Positions 1 to 9,218 of a stretch of DNA of 64,000 nt are shown one piece after another. Numbering within the stretch: the first letter of the stretch is position 1; each line of letters begins with the position of its first letter. The DNA comes from Bacteroidales bacterium. Its GTDB lineage: Bacteria; Bacteroidota; Bacteroidia; Bacteroidales; Tenuifilaceae. The stretch lies in the NCBI GenBank assembly GCA_013376985.1, contig JACABB010000019.1, positions 14,160-78,159 on the forward strand, in the 5' to 3' direction. The notes under the pieces were generated by a model. It searched no databases. It was not told where the DNA came from and saw only the letters and a program-made list of their open reading frames with translations. The position numbers and the translations under genes are program-made.

Positions 1-139
1 TTAGATAATTATCATTAATAATTTATTTGATAATTAACCAGATAATGAACAAATATTAATTTCTAATGGTTGGATTCCTAATAACAAATAAATTTCAATA
101 TTTTTTCTTTCCACATATGGCATTTCAAAATGCAAAATA

Positions 140-177
140 TAAACTAAAAAAAGAGGCTGTCTAAAAGACAGCCTCTT
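140..177 (-). terminator. Rho-independent terminator after the susD-like gene
   Basis: A perfect 12-bp stem (151-162 pairs with 166-177) has a 3-nt loop. On the minus strand it is followed by a run of T residues (complement of 141-150). It lies just past the stop codon of the susD-like gene and probably ends the susC-susD transcript. Confidence 0.85.
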
Positions 178-198
178 AATTAGTGATTTTTATATAAA

Positions 199-1713
199 CT
201 AATTATCTAAACCTGTTAAAGTATTATAATGAACAGTGTCCCAGAAAAGTGGAGTCATAGCATTATCACCACCAGCACCAAGAGCGGTAACTGCAGCTGC
301 ATAACTAACAGGATTCAAGGTTTGTTCAGAAGTTGCATAGGTATAGCGTAATGGTATCCCGTTTACATCTTGAACGTGAGCAGGTGAAGCAACCAAGCGA
401 GGATAATCTAATCTTATCCAAGTTGTCCAGGCACTAAACCCACGCATGTAGTAAGCAATCCATGCTTGAGTACCTATTACTTGTTTCCAAGATTGACCAG
501 CTCCAATTAGAGTAGCATAATCAACAGTTGGTTGAGCAAGATAAGTAGTTGCTTGTGCAGCAGTTCCACCCCAATAGGTAATAGAAGCTCTAATAGCAGC
601 TTGATAGTAAGAATCAGCAGTACCTACAACGCCAGTATATCCGCCTCTTGCAGCAGCTTCTGCCAATAAGAACTGAACTTCAGCATAGTCCATTAATACA
701 ACCTCGCGAGCAGAGGTTAACATAGAGTTATCAACATGGGTAAAACTATTATAGGAGTTTGGCATACCCTGTGCACCACCTTTATAAATACCACCTACTT
801 GAGTCCACATAAAACCTGATCTTCTGGGGTCATTTCTTAGATTACAAGCATCTACAAGATTGCTAGTAACAACAAAGTCAAATCTTCCGCTAACTACAAG
901 TTCAGTATAAACTGGATTTTGATTTGGAGAAGAACCAAGGTATGTTAATGAGAACTTATCACCAGCTCCAAAAACGCTTTGTCCCGATACACCAGCAATT
1001 GCAGAATTCACAACAGTCTTTGAATAAGCAGGATCAGCATCAGCTAACATCATACCCATTCTTAACTTAAGTGAATTGGCAAATCTCATCCATTTAGGAG
1101 TACCAGCGACACCACCTCCATAAATATTGTCATAACCAGTTCCCATTCCACCAGCAGTAGGAGTCATAGTTGCTAAAGCTGCATCTAATCTTGAAATAAG
1201 ATCTTTGTATACAGTCATACCATCATCGTACTTTGGAGTTGGTTTTGTATAGTCTAATGCTTCAGAATAAGGCATGCCACCATAGGTTTCAATTACATTG
1301 CTCCATGCATAAACAGCTAGAATTTCAATAATAGCAAGTTGATTATCTCTTTGAGCCTGAATAATACCTCCTAGTGGAGCGATAGTTAAAAGGCGCTTAG
1401 CTTCCTTTAAATTCATAAGAACTTGTCGGTACATAAGATTCATATGAGTAGCAGGAACAGGGCGTGTTACCATATCATAACGACTTTCATCTGGATAGGT
1501 AGTTTCAGCAAAATGTTGCACAAAGAGTTCAGTATTATTCTGGTTTACATTGAATGTAGCCATTTGGTTGAATAATACTCTTACCTGACCGTTAAAGAGT
1601 GCTTGTCCTGGCACAGTGGTAAATCCCTTTGTGTTAAAATTCAAATCTTCCAATTTGCTACATGCAGTAGTTAGCACCAAGAAGATTGAAAGGAATATTA
1701 TTAGTTTTTTCAT
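199..1713 (-). CDS. SusD/RagB-type nutrient-binding outer-membrane lipoprotein
   Basis: 504 residues. The N-terminus is a lipoprotein signal peptide with the lipobox LTTAC (Cys18), so the mature protein should be anchored to the outer membrane. The helical, TPR-like body fits the SusD-like family 2 (known family; seen here only by overall resemblance). Such proteins form the lid over a SusC-type TonB-dependent channel and capture glycans or peptides. It lies 10 bp downstream of the SusC-like gene and is followed by a strong terminator, so the two form a bicistronic unit. No polysaccharide lyase, glycosidase or anti-sigma regulator gene is next to the pair, so the substrate cannot be inferred. 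Confidence 0.9.
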   Translation of the reverse strand: MKKLIIFLSIFLVLTTACSKLEDLNFNTKGFTTVPGQALFNGQVRVLFNQMATFNVNQNNTELFVQHFAETTYPDESRYDMVTRPVPATHMNLMYRQVLMNLKEAKRLLTIAPLGGIIQAQRDNQLAIIEILAVYAWSNVIETYGGMPYSEALDYTKPTPKYDDGMTVYKDLISRLDAALATMTPTAGGMGTGYDNIYGGGVAGTPKWMRFANSLKLRMGMMLADADPAYSKTVVNSAIAGVSGQSVFGAGDKFSLTYLGSSPNQNPVYTELVVSGRFDFVVTSNLVDACNLRNDPRRSGFMWTQVGGIYKGGAQGMPNSYNSFTHVDNSMLTSAREVVLMDYAEVQFLLAEAAARGGYTGVVGTADSYYQAAIRASITYWGGTAAQATTYLAQPTVDYATLIGAGQSWKQVIGTQAWIAYYMRGFSAWTTWIRLDYPRLVASPAHVQDVNGIPLRYTYATSEQTLNPVSYAAAVTALGAGGDNAMTPLFWDTVHYNTLTGLDN

Positions 1714-1723
1714 AGTTTAAAGT

Positions 1724-4700
1724 TTAAAAGTTGATTTTAACATTGAAACCAAAATCGCGAGTACTTGGTAATGGACCAACTGAGTAACCTTGAGTATTAC
1801 CAGCAGATAGACCTGATTCTGGATCAGCATAAGGTATATTCTTGTGAATAATCCAAAGGTTAGATCCTACAAAACTTAAGGATGCACCTTTTAAGGATAC
1901 TTTACTTAACCAAGCTGATGGTATATTGTATGTCAAAGAAACCTCACGAAGTTTTACATAACCTGCATCGTAAATAAATGCTTTGTTAGGTTGAACTGCA
2001 TAACCCCATCCATTAGAATCTGAAGCATCAACTCTGGTTGCGTTTGGTGTAATAACACCAGTTGCATAATTAACATTTACACCAGGAACAATATATCCAC
2101 CACATGTACCAGTATAATTTCCAGGTGTTCCAACAAGAGGATTTCTAACAGGGTTACCTAAATCATTCTTACCAGCAGTTTCTGGGTACATACCACTTGA
2201 TAAGCCATAATACATATCCAATGAAAAGATATCGCCACCTTTCTGAACATCAATTAGGAAACTAAGAGAAAAGTTCTTATAGGTGAAGGTATTAGAAATA
2301 CCACCAGTCCAATCAGGGTTAACATTTCCAATAATATGGTCTTTTGTAGGAGTTTTCACTGGTAAACCAGTTGCTGGGTTAATTACAACCTGTCCTTGCT
2401 CATACGTATAATCGGTTCCTTTTAAAGCACCATAAGGTTCACCTACAGCAGCATTTACGGTAACACCACCTTGGAAACTATTTATTAAGTAGTTAGAAAC
2501 TCCTGGGTATAATGAAACTACCTCGTTCTTATTCTTAGCGAAGTTAACGTTAATATCCCAAGTAAATGAAGAGCTCTTTAAAGGAGTTGCTTTTAATGTT
2601 AACTCAATACCTTTATTTAATAACTCACCTGCATTAACAAATTTAAAATTATAACCTGTTGTTTGGCTTAATGTTATTGGCATAATTTGGTCTTTTGAAC
2701 TTTGTTTATATAAAGACAAATCAAAACCAAACCTATTTTTCATAAAGTTCATTTCAAGACCAGCCTCGTAACTAGTTGTAATCTCGGGTTTCAGTTCAGG
2801 GTTATTCTTTGTAGTTGGAAGAGCATAGTTAGATCCATTAAATGGAGTATTAACAGTGTATGAATCATAAAGAGCATCGAATGGAGCCAAGTTACCAACT
2901 TGTGCCCAGTTTAAGCGAACCTTACCAAATGATAACCAACTTTGTTTAAGCATATCAGCAAATAGGAAAGATCCTGTAACTGAAGGGTAAAAATATTTAC
3001 TTTTATTTGAAGGTAAAGTAGAAGCATAGTCCTGTCTGGCTGTAGCATCCAAGAAAAGGAAGTTCTTATAACCTAATGAAGCACTTGCATAGTAACTTCT
3101 AACACCAATGGTACTAACTGCTTCAACAGGGTATGGCAAAGGGCTAACACTATTCCCAATTGCATAAATACCAGGCACCGCTAATCCACCATTGGTTGAA
3201 TTTGTGAAATAAGAGTTATTTGTTCTACGCTCATTAAATCCGATAATACCTGTTAAGTTTAAGTCCTCAGTTAACGCCTTGTTAAAGTTCAACATTAAAT
3301 CGTAGTTGACCTCATTAAAAGTATTATCACGTCTTAAATAACCTGATCCTTGAGTTGTTCTACTTACACCAAATGTTGTAGCAACACTACCAACAGCTCT
3401 TCTTTCTTCTTGAATTTCATTGTAAGAGTCAGCAGAAATACGTCCATATACATCTAACCATTTTGTTAACTTATAGTCAAGAGCTATATTGCCAATTATA
3501 CGATTCCTACCATCATTTTCGTAATTCTGATAACGAGTGAAATAAACGTTATCCCAATAAATTGGTTTTGTAAGACCGCCATCATAGTTCCATGTAATAT
3601 TCCGTTTGGTTAAATCATAAACTGTTTTCTGATCTTTAAGATCGGTGTTAACCTCCCACCATTGACGGAAACCTGACATAATGTTATCGTTGTAACCAGT
3701 AGAGTTACGACCAATTGCTTTCTGTACAACAAAATTAGCAGAAGCAGTTGCGGTTAACTTATCAGTAACTTTATAAGTTGCATTTAATAAATAGTTATTC
3801 TTATGCATTGAACTATTAGGTAGTATACCTTTCATATTATTATTGGTATACGATATTCTATAACTACCTTTATCAAAACTATTGTCAATAGAAACTGAGT
3901 TTGTACAAGTTACAGGAGTTTCGAAGAAAGTTATAGGGCCATTTTTTGCAGCAACCCAAGGTCTTGCTTGTCTATACCATGGTGATTGAGGATCAACAGA
4001 ATACCAACCATAAACAGGATGTCCATCAAATTTACCACCGTAAGAAGCATCTTCGGTTGTTGGCACCCAATCATATAAAGGATCATTAACAGGATCTGAT
4101 GTTGTAAATGCGCCAGATGCTGTTCTGCTATCAAACCAAGTATCACCAGCAGGACCATAGAATGGACCGTAGCCAGCACCATACTGATCTTGATATTTTG
4201 GGAAAGTTGATTTATCAACACTACCAATGGTAACATTAGAACTATAAGTTACTCCAACACCTTTTTTACCTTCGGCTCCTTTTTTTGTAACGATTACAAC
4301 AACACCTGAGTTCCCACGTGAACCATAGAGTGCTGTAGCAGCTGAACCTTTTAGAATATTGATAGATTCAATATCGTCAGGGTTAATATCGGAAGCAGTG
4401 TTACCGTAATCGTAACCAACTCCTCCTCTTGCCTGATCACTAATATTACTGATATTGTTAGTGATTGGAACACCGTCCACAACATAAAGTACTTGGTTGT
4501 TGTAAGCCAATGATTTACTACCACGAACAATAACGTTTGTAGATCCTCCCATATTGGTATTCTTTTTAATTTGAACACCAGATACTTTACCTGATAGGGA
4601 GTTCATGAAGTTGTTCGATTTTACAGTTGTTACTGCATCTCCTTTAACTTCCTGAGTAGCATAACCTAATGATTTTTTTGTACGGGAAATACCCAATGCA

Positions 4701-5026
4701 GTTACAACTACTTCATCAACCTGAAGTGATTCTGATTGAAGAACAATGTCAATAACAGCACGACCGCCAATAGCTACTTCTTGAGTTTTCATACCAACAA
4801 AACTAAATACAAGAGTTTGTGCAGAAGCAGCAACGTTAAGTTCATACTTACCATCAACGTTTGTAATACCGCCGGTGGTTGTACCCTTAACTACTACCGA
4901 TACACCTGGAATTGGCATTCCATCCTCAGAACTGGTAACAGTTCCGGTAATCCGCACGGTTTGTGCTTGCAATAAATTAACGCCAACAAGCACAAGACAT
5001 GCAAGAAAAACACATAGTCTTTTCAT
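1724..5026 (-). CDS. SusC/RagA-type TonB-linked outer-membrane transporter
   Basis: 1100 residues. There is a signal peptide ending near LLQAQ. A carboxypeptidase-regulatory-like beta domain follows (about residues 24-97, with ITGTVTSSEDGMPIPGVSV). The plug domain begins around VVVTALGISR and carries the usual SusC signature with GSAATALYGSRG. A 22-strand barrel follows and ends in an aromatic residue (INF). It is an energised outer-membrane importer that works with the SusD-like lipoprotein encoded 10 bp downstream. The order susC then susD and the common terminator indicate one operon. The 256-bp region upstream is AT-rich, and I found only partial matches to a TAnnTTTG promoter there. Substrate unknown. 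Confidence 0.93.
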   Translation of the reverse strand: MKRLCVFLACLVLVGVNLLQAQTVRITGTVTSSEDGMPIPGVSVVVKGTTTGGITNVDGKYELNVAASAQTLVFSFVGMKTQEVAIGGRAVIDIVLQSESLQVDEVVVTALGISRTKKSLGYATQEVKGDAVTTVKSNNFMNSLSGKVSGVQIKKNTNMGGSTNVIVRGSKSLAYNNQVLYVVDGVPITNNISNISDQARGGVGYDYGNTASDINPDDIESINILKGSAATALYGSRGNSGVVVIVTKKGAEGKKGVGVTYSSNVTIGSVDKSTFPKYQDQYGAGYGPFYGPAGDTWFDSRTASGAFTTSDPVNDPLYDWVPTTEDASYGGKFDGHPVYGWYSVDPQSPWYRQARPWVAAKNGPITFFETPVTCTNSVSIDNSFDKGSYRISYTNNNMKGILPNSSMHKNNYLLNATYKVTDKLTATASANFVVQKAIGRNSTGYNDNIMSGFRQWWEVNTDLKDQKTVYDLTKRNITWNYDGGLTKPIYWDNVYFTRYQNYENDGRNRIIGNIALDYKLTKWLDVYGRISADSYNEIQEERRAVGSVATTFGVSRTTQGSGYLRRDNTFNEVNYDLMLNFNKALTEDLNLTGIIGFNERRTNNSYFTNSTNGGLAVPGIYAIGNSVSPLPYPVEAVSTIGVRSYYASASLGYKNFLFLDATARQDYASTLPSNKSKYFYPSVTGSFLFADMLKQSWLSFGKVRLNWAQVGNLAPFDALYDSYTVNTPFNGSNYALPTTKNNPELKPEITTSYEAGLEMNFMKNRFGFDLSLYKQSSKDQIMPITLSQTTGYNFKFVNAGELLNKGIELTLKATPLKSSSFTWDINVNFAKNKNEVVSLYPGVSNYLINSFQGGVTVNAAVGEPYGALKGTDYTYEQGQVVINPATGLPVKTPTKDHIIGNVNPDWTGGISNTFTYKNFSLSFLIDVQKGGDIFSLDMYYGLSSGMYPETAGKNDLGNPVRNPLVGTPGNYTGTCGGYIVPGVNVNYATGVITPNATRVDASDSNGWGYAVQPNKAFIYDAGYVKLREVSLTYNIPSAWLSKVSLKGASLSFVGSNLWIIHKNIPYADPESGLSAGNTQGYSVGPLPSTRDFGFNVKINF

Positions 5027-5282
5027 AGAACAAGTTTTAGGTTTACAAATAGAGGTTAATAATTAATTTTCTACTTCGCAATGTATACAAATATTTTTCT
5101 AATTGCAAGCATTTTAACATTCATAGTGTAGTAAATAAAGGAAATTACCATTACCATTTTAAAAAATACAAAGTATTAATTCCTCATTTTGAATAATATT
5201 CATTGTTAAAAAGTTAAAAAATAGTTAAAAAATACAAATTAACTTTTTTCAACAAAAAAAGAAATATTGGTGAATTATCGAA

Positions 5283-6983
5283 TTATTTCCTCCCTGAAAT
5301 CTTATTCTCAACAATTGTTAATATGGCACTTTCTAGTTCAATAGTTTTTTTTACAATGTTTTCTCCTTCTTTTAAAAATTTCTCAACAACTGTTTTATCC
5401 TCCAAACCGGAAGCATTGATTTTTACATTTAAAAATGCTCCCATTACCCCTGAACGAGCTGCTAAAGCACCAACTCCAGCATCGGTTACTGAATTTGGAT
5501 TACCGAATTCAGCCATTGCTTTTATAACCTCCATTGATTCAAAGCAAAGGTGCATTACTTTAAATGGAACTTCCGTAGCATAAAGAGTTGCTACTTGAAT
5601 TGCATTTTTTCTGACAGTCTTTTCCTCATCATTACTCTTAGGTAGTCCAAATGCATCCATTATTTTGTTGAATGCATTAGTATCCTCATCAACCAGTTTT
5701 ATGAGCTGTTCCATGTAAAACTTTCCTTTATCTGCCCAATCGGAAAATTCTTTCCAACGATCATCCCAACCAGGTTTGTGAGCAGAAAGATTGGCAACCA
5801 TAGTTCCTAATGCTACACCAAAAGCACCCATGCTAGCAGAAATTGAACCTCCACCAGGGGCTGGCGATTCGGAAGCGGTCTCAAGGGCAAATGCTTCAAG
5901 AGATAAATCGATAAGTTTCTTTTTACTGCTATCCCTTAATATATACTCTATAATTTTCTTATCGGGATCGAATGGGGTCAACTCATCAAGTCCCATCGAT
6001 TTTATTGCAATTTTTATTATCTCTCTCTCTGAGATTCCAGTAGAACGTTGCTGCTTGTTAAGGAAATATTTACCAGCATCGATCATTGCTTGCAAGGGAA
6101 CAACTCCAACCAATTCAGAACCAGTTACTCTTAGCCCACGCTCCATTGCTTTAGCTGACGATTCTTCAAAGGCAATGTGCATAGGGGTTACAGTAATGTC
6201 GGTTAGGTTGATAGATACCTGTGCTATCCCATACTCCTCTATAAACCATCCAAGAGCTTTGCATGCTTTAAGGGAGCCTGGAATCCATAACTCGTTTCCT
6301 TTTTCATCCAAAGCAATCTTACCAGTAACCTGATTTCCTACCCTGACTGGTCTTCCCTTCTCACGTATGTCAAAGGCTACAGCATTTGCCCTTCTTGTAG
6401 AAGTAGTATTTAGGTTTACATTGTATGCAATTAGAAAATTACGAGCACCTACAGCAATTGCTCCAGTTCTGGGATTGAACTTGGATGGTCCAAAATCGGG
6501 TTTCCAATTTGGATCTTGTAGTTTTTTGGGTAATCCCTCGTATTCCCCTGAACGACAGTTTGCTAAATTACGTCTCTTTTCTTCAGAAGCAGCATACTCG
6601 TAACAGTAAACAGGTATTTGTAACTCTTCACCAATTCTTTTTGCTAACTTCCGTGCATATTGAACCACCTCTTCCATAGTTATATTGGAAACAGGTACTA
6701 GTGGACAAACATCAGTTGCGCCAAAACGTGGATGAGCACCAGAATGCTTACTCATATCAATAATCTCAGATGCTTTTTTTGCAGCTCTAAATGCGGCTTC
6801 GCAAACCTCATCAGGTGTTCCAACAATTGTTACAACGGTTCTGTTTGTTGCTTTTCCGGGATCAACATCGATCAACCTTACCCCATCAACAGTTTCTATT
6901 GCATCTGTTATCTGTTTGATAATAGACATATCGCGACCCTCGCTGAAATTAGGTACGCATTCAATTAACTTTTTATTCTCCAT
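5283..6983 (-). CDS. ftcD: Bifunctional glutamate formimidoyltransferase / formimidoyl-THF cyclodeaminase
   Basis: 566 residues. Residues 1-330 match the formiminotransferase fold; the start is typical (LIECVPNFSEGRD), with HSGAHPRFGATD and GARNFLIAYNVNL. Residues about 365-566 are the cyclodeaminase domain (FALETASESPAPGGGSISA). The enzyme moves the formimino group of formimino-glutamate to tetrahydrofolate and then releases ammonia to give methenyl-THF, the last step of one histidine-degradation route. It is downstream of hutI and a DUF4197 gene on the same strand, so the three probably form a hut operon. hutH and hutU are not in this window. The two-domain fusion resembles the animal enzyme and is common in Bacteroidota. 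Confidence 0.95.
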   Translation of the reverse strand: MENKKLIECVPNFSEGRDMSIIKQITDAIETVDGVRLIDVDPGKATNRTVVTIVGTPDEVCEAAFRAAKKASEIIDMSKHSGAHPRFGATDVCPLVPVSNITMEEVVQYARKLAKRIGEELQIPVYCYEYAASEEKRRNLANCRSGEYEGLPKKLQDPNWKPDFGPSKFNPRTGAIAVGARNFLIAYNVNLNTTSTRRANAVAFDIREKGRPVRVGNQVTGKIALDEKGNELWIPGSLKACKALGWFIEEYGIAQVSINLTDITVTPMHIAFEESSAKAMERGLRVTGSELVGVVPLQAMIDAGKYFLNKQQRSTGISEREIIKIAIKSMGLDELTPFDPDKKIIEYILRDSSKKKLIDLSLEAFALETASESPAPGGGSISASMGAFGVALGTMVANLSAHKPGWDDRWKEFSDWADKGKFYMEQLIKLVDEDTNAFNKIMDAFGLPKSNDEEKTVRKNAIQVATLYATEVPFKVMHLCFESMEVIKAMAEFGNPNSVTDAGVGALAARSGVMGAFLNVKINASGLEDKTVVEKFLKEGENIVKKTIELESAILTIVENKISGRK

Positions 6984-7056
6984 AATTGTGCTTAAAGAAA
7001 GTTACTCACTTATTATTTAAAGGTGTATTGCATCATAGGATATGTTAAGGGTTCAT

Positions 7057-7776
7057 CTAGTTAAAAATTTTCTTAAGCAAATCTGTAACTCGGGCCGCCG
7101 GATTATTTCTTATTTGCTCCTCCTCTTTTGCTATCATTTTAAACAACCCTTCAATTGCCTTATCAGTAATATAGGATTCTAGGTCTGGATTTACCTTCTT
7201 TCCACCCGATAATACATTCAGTTTATTATATGCATTTGCTACATTCTCCCAATATTTTGTAACCTGTACCTTTGATATTGCCTCTTTCACAATGGGTTTA
7301 AAGGTAATTTTAAGTTTTTCGGCTGTTTTATCTTTTAAATATAATGTAGCGGTATTATTTGAACCTTTCAGAATGCTCATTGCATCGGAAAAGCTAATTC
7401 CTTTAATAGCATCTATTAGAATTGGAAGTGCTTTTTTAGATGCTTCTTCGGCAGCGCGATTAAGCGAAAGTTCAAACTCGGTTATCTGTTTCTTCATTCC
7501 AGCCTTCTCAAGGGTAGTCTTTACCTTTATGGCATCTTGTGGAAAAGGAATAAAAATATCAGCATTCTTATAGAAACCATCAGTTTTAGAGACCTTTTCT
7601 GCTGAGTTCTTTGCACCAACTTGAAGGGCTTCAATTAATCCCTTAGCAACCTCATCTGATTTCACTACCTGATATCTGGTAGTTTTATTCGAAGTTGTAT
7701 GATTTATAATTGTAAAACTTGAAGTAATTACCATAAATACAACAAGTAGAAATCCATTATACTTTTTCATTTTCAA
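7057..7776 (-). CDS. DUF4197 family exported protein
   Basis: 239 residues with an N-terminal signal peptide (KYNGFLLVVFMVITSSF). The body is a helical DUF4197 domain: AKGLIEALQVGAKNSAEKVS near the start, FYKNADIFIPFP, and repeated small-residue helices around FSDAMSILKGS. The family's function is not known. Its start overlaps the 3' end of hutI by 20 bp and ftcD follows after 73 bp, so it is transcribed with the hut genes. Whether it takes part in histidine breakdown or is only a passenger cannot be told from sequence. Confidence 0.8.
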   Translation of the reverse strand: MKMKKYNGFLLVVFMVITSSFTIINHTTSNKTTRYQVVKSDEVAKGLIEALQVGAKNSAEKVSKTDGFYKNADIFIPFPQDAIKVKTTLEKAGMKKQITEFELSLNRAAEEASKKALPILIDAIKGISFSDAMSILKGSNNTATLYLKDKTAEKLKITFKPIVKEAISKVQVTKYWENVANAYNKLNVLSGGKKVNPDLESYITDKAIEGLFKMIAKEEEQIRNNPAARVTDLLKKIFN

Positions 7777-9019
7777 TAATTTTTCCGTTTAAAATTACAG
7801 TATCAACAATTCTCGAGGTGTATGAGTAAGGTATAAATTCATACGAGGGAATTGGTTTTATTATAAAAACGTTAGCTATTTTGCCTTTGGCAATACTCCC
7901 ATGTGTATCGCTAATGCCCATTGCATAGGCACTATTTATGGTTACAGCATTTATCACCTCTTCTGGAAGCATTTTCATTTTAATGCACCCAAGCGACATC
8001 ACAAATTTCATATCTCCTGATGGAGATGAGCCCGGATTGTAATCCGATGCCATAGCCACTGGCAATCCTGCTTGAATCATCTTACGAACGGGAGGATCAA
8101 CCATTCCTAAAAAGAACGCAGCTCCTGGCAAAAGTGTAGGCATGGTCTCAGATTTCAGCAAACATTTTATTTCTTCATCGCCAGTATACTCTAAGTGATC
8201 AACAGATTGTGCTCCATACTTTACTCCTACCTGAATGCCTCCCGAATAATCAAGTTCGTTAGCATGAATTTTTGCCTTTAACCCATATTTCATTCCTGCC
8301 ATTAGCATTCGCTCAGTTTCCTCAACAGTAAAGAAACCTTTATCGCAGAATACATCAATAAAATCCGCAAGATCCTCTGAAGCAACTAAAGGAATCATCT
8401 CGTTAATAATCGTATCAACGTATTCACCTTGTCTACCCTTATATTCTAAAGGTACTGCATGTGCACCTAAAAAAGTAGCCCGAATTGTAATTGGTGTTGA
8501 TTCTTTCAATCGTTTTATTACTCTAAGCATTTTTAGCTCATCATCAGTAGTTAAGCCATAACCACTCTTAATCTCCACTGCACCAGTACCTAAAGAGATA
8601 ATCTCATCTATTCTTGTAAGCGATTGATTGTACAATTCATCCTCCGATGTATTATGCAGAAGTTTTGCTGAGTTTAGGATTCCTCCACCTCTCTTAGCAA
8701 TCTCCTCGTATGATAAACCTTTTATTTTGTCGATATACTCAATCTCACGACTTCCTGCATAAACCAAATGGGTGTGAGAATCGCAAAATGAGGGGAACAC
8801 CATTTTACCAGTTGCATCAATTATTGTTAAGTCTTTCTCCTTGCTAAATTTATTGGATGCTTCACCCATTTTTCCAAAATCTTCGATTATACCTCCTTTT
8901 ATATAAAGGAAAGCATCGTCTATAGTTCCAATTTTTGACATTTCAGAACCAGCAACCCATATACGAGGTTTATTTTCAACCTGAATTAACTTCTTTATAT
9001 TGATAATGAGTATTGACAT
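7757..9019 (-). CDS. hutI: Imidazolonepropionase
   Basis: 420 residues, the usual length. It is an amidohydrolase-fold metalloenzyme with the metal-binding FCDSHTHLVYAGSR motif near residue 78. Other family marks are EIKSGYGLT, the catalytic-region KIHANELDYSGG, DHLEYTGDEE, and ASDYNPGSSPSG. It opens the imidazolone ring to give N-formimino-glutamate, the substrate of the FtcD encoded two genes downstream. It is the first gene of the minus-strand hut set and is divergent from a YfcC-type carrier across about 200 bp, so one intergenic region may control both. Confidence 0.95.
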   Translation of the reverse strand: MSILIINIKKLIQVENKPRIWVAGSEMSKIGTIDDAFLYIKGGIIEDFGKMGEASNKFSKEKDLTIIDATGKMVFPSFCDSHTHLVYAGSREIEYIDKIKGLSYEEIAKRGGGILNSAKLLHNTSEDELYNQSLTRIDEIISLGTGAVEIKSGYGLTTDDELKMLRVIKRLKESTPITIRATFLGAHAVPLEYKGRQGEYVDTIINEMIPLVASEDLADFIDVFCDKGFFTVEETERMLMAGMKYGLKAKIHANELDYSGGIQVGVKYGAQSVDHLEYTGDEEIKCLLKSETMPTLLPGAAFFLGMVDPPVRKMIQAGLPVAMASDYNPGSSPSGDMKFVMSLGCIKMKMLPEEVINAVTINSAYAMGISDTHGSIAKGKIANVFIIKPIPSYEFIPYSYTSRIVDTVILNGKIIENEKV

Positions 9020-9218
9020 AGAATTTGTTTTTGAGCTCCGAAGTTAGCTATTTGGTATTAAACCAAAAAAAATAGCTGTTTTATAATTTGTAACTAGGCC
9101 CGATATTGATTTCAAAAAACATTGCATTTCTTAGATAAATTATAAAGGGTATTTGTATATAGAAAAATGGAAAGTAAATTCTTAAATTGGCAAACTAAAT
9201 TTCAAAAAGTTGTAACCA

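Noticed and set aside
4736-5066. Small plus-strand ORFs over the susC-like gene
   Set aside because: They are shadows of a strongly supported coding frame and resemble no protein.
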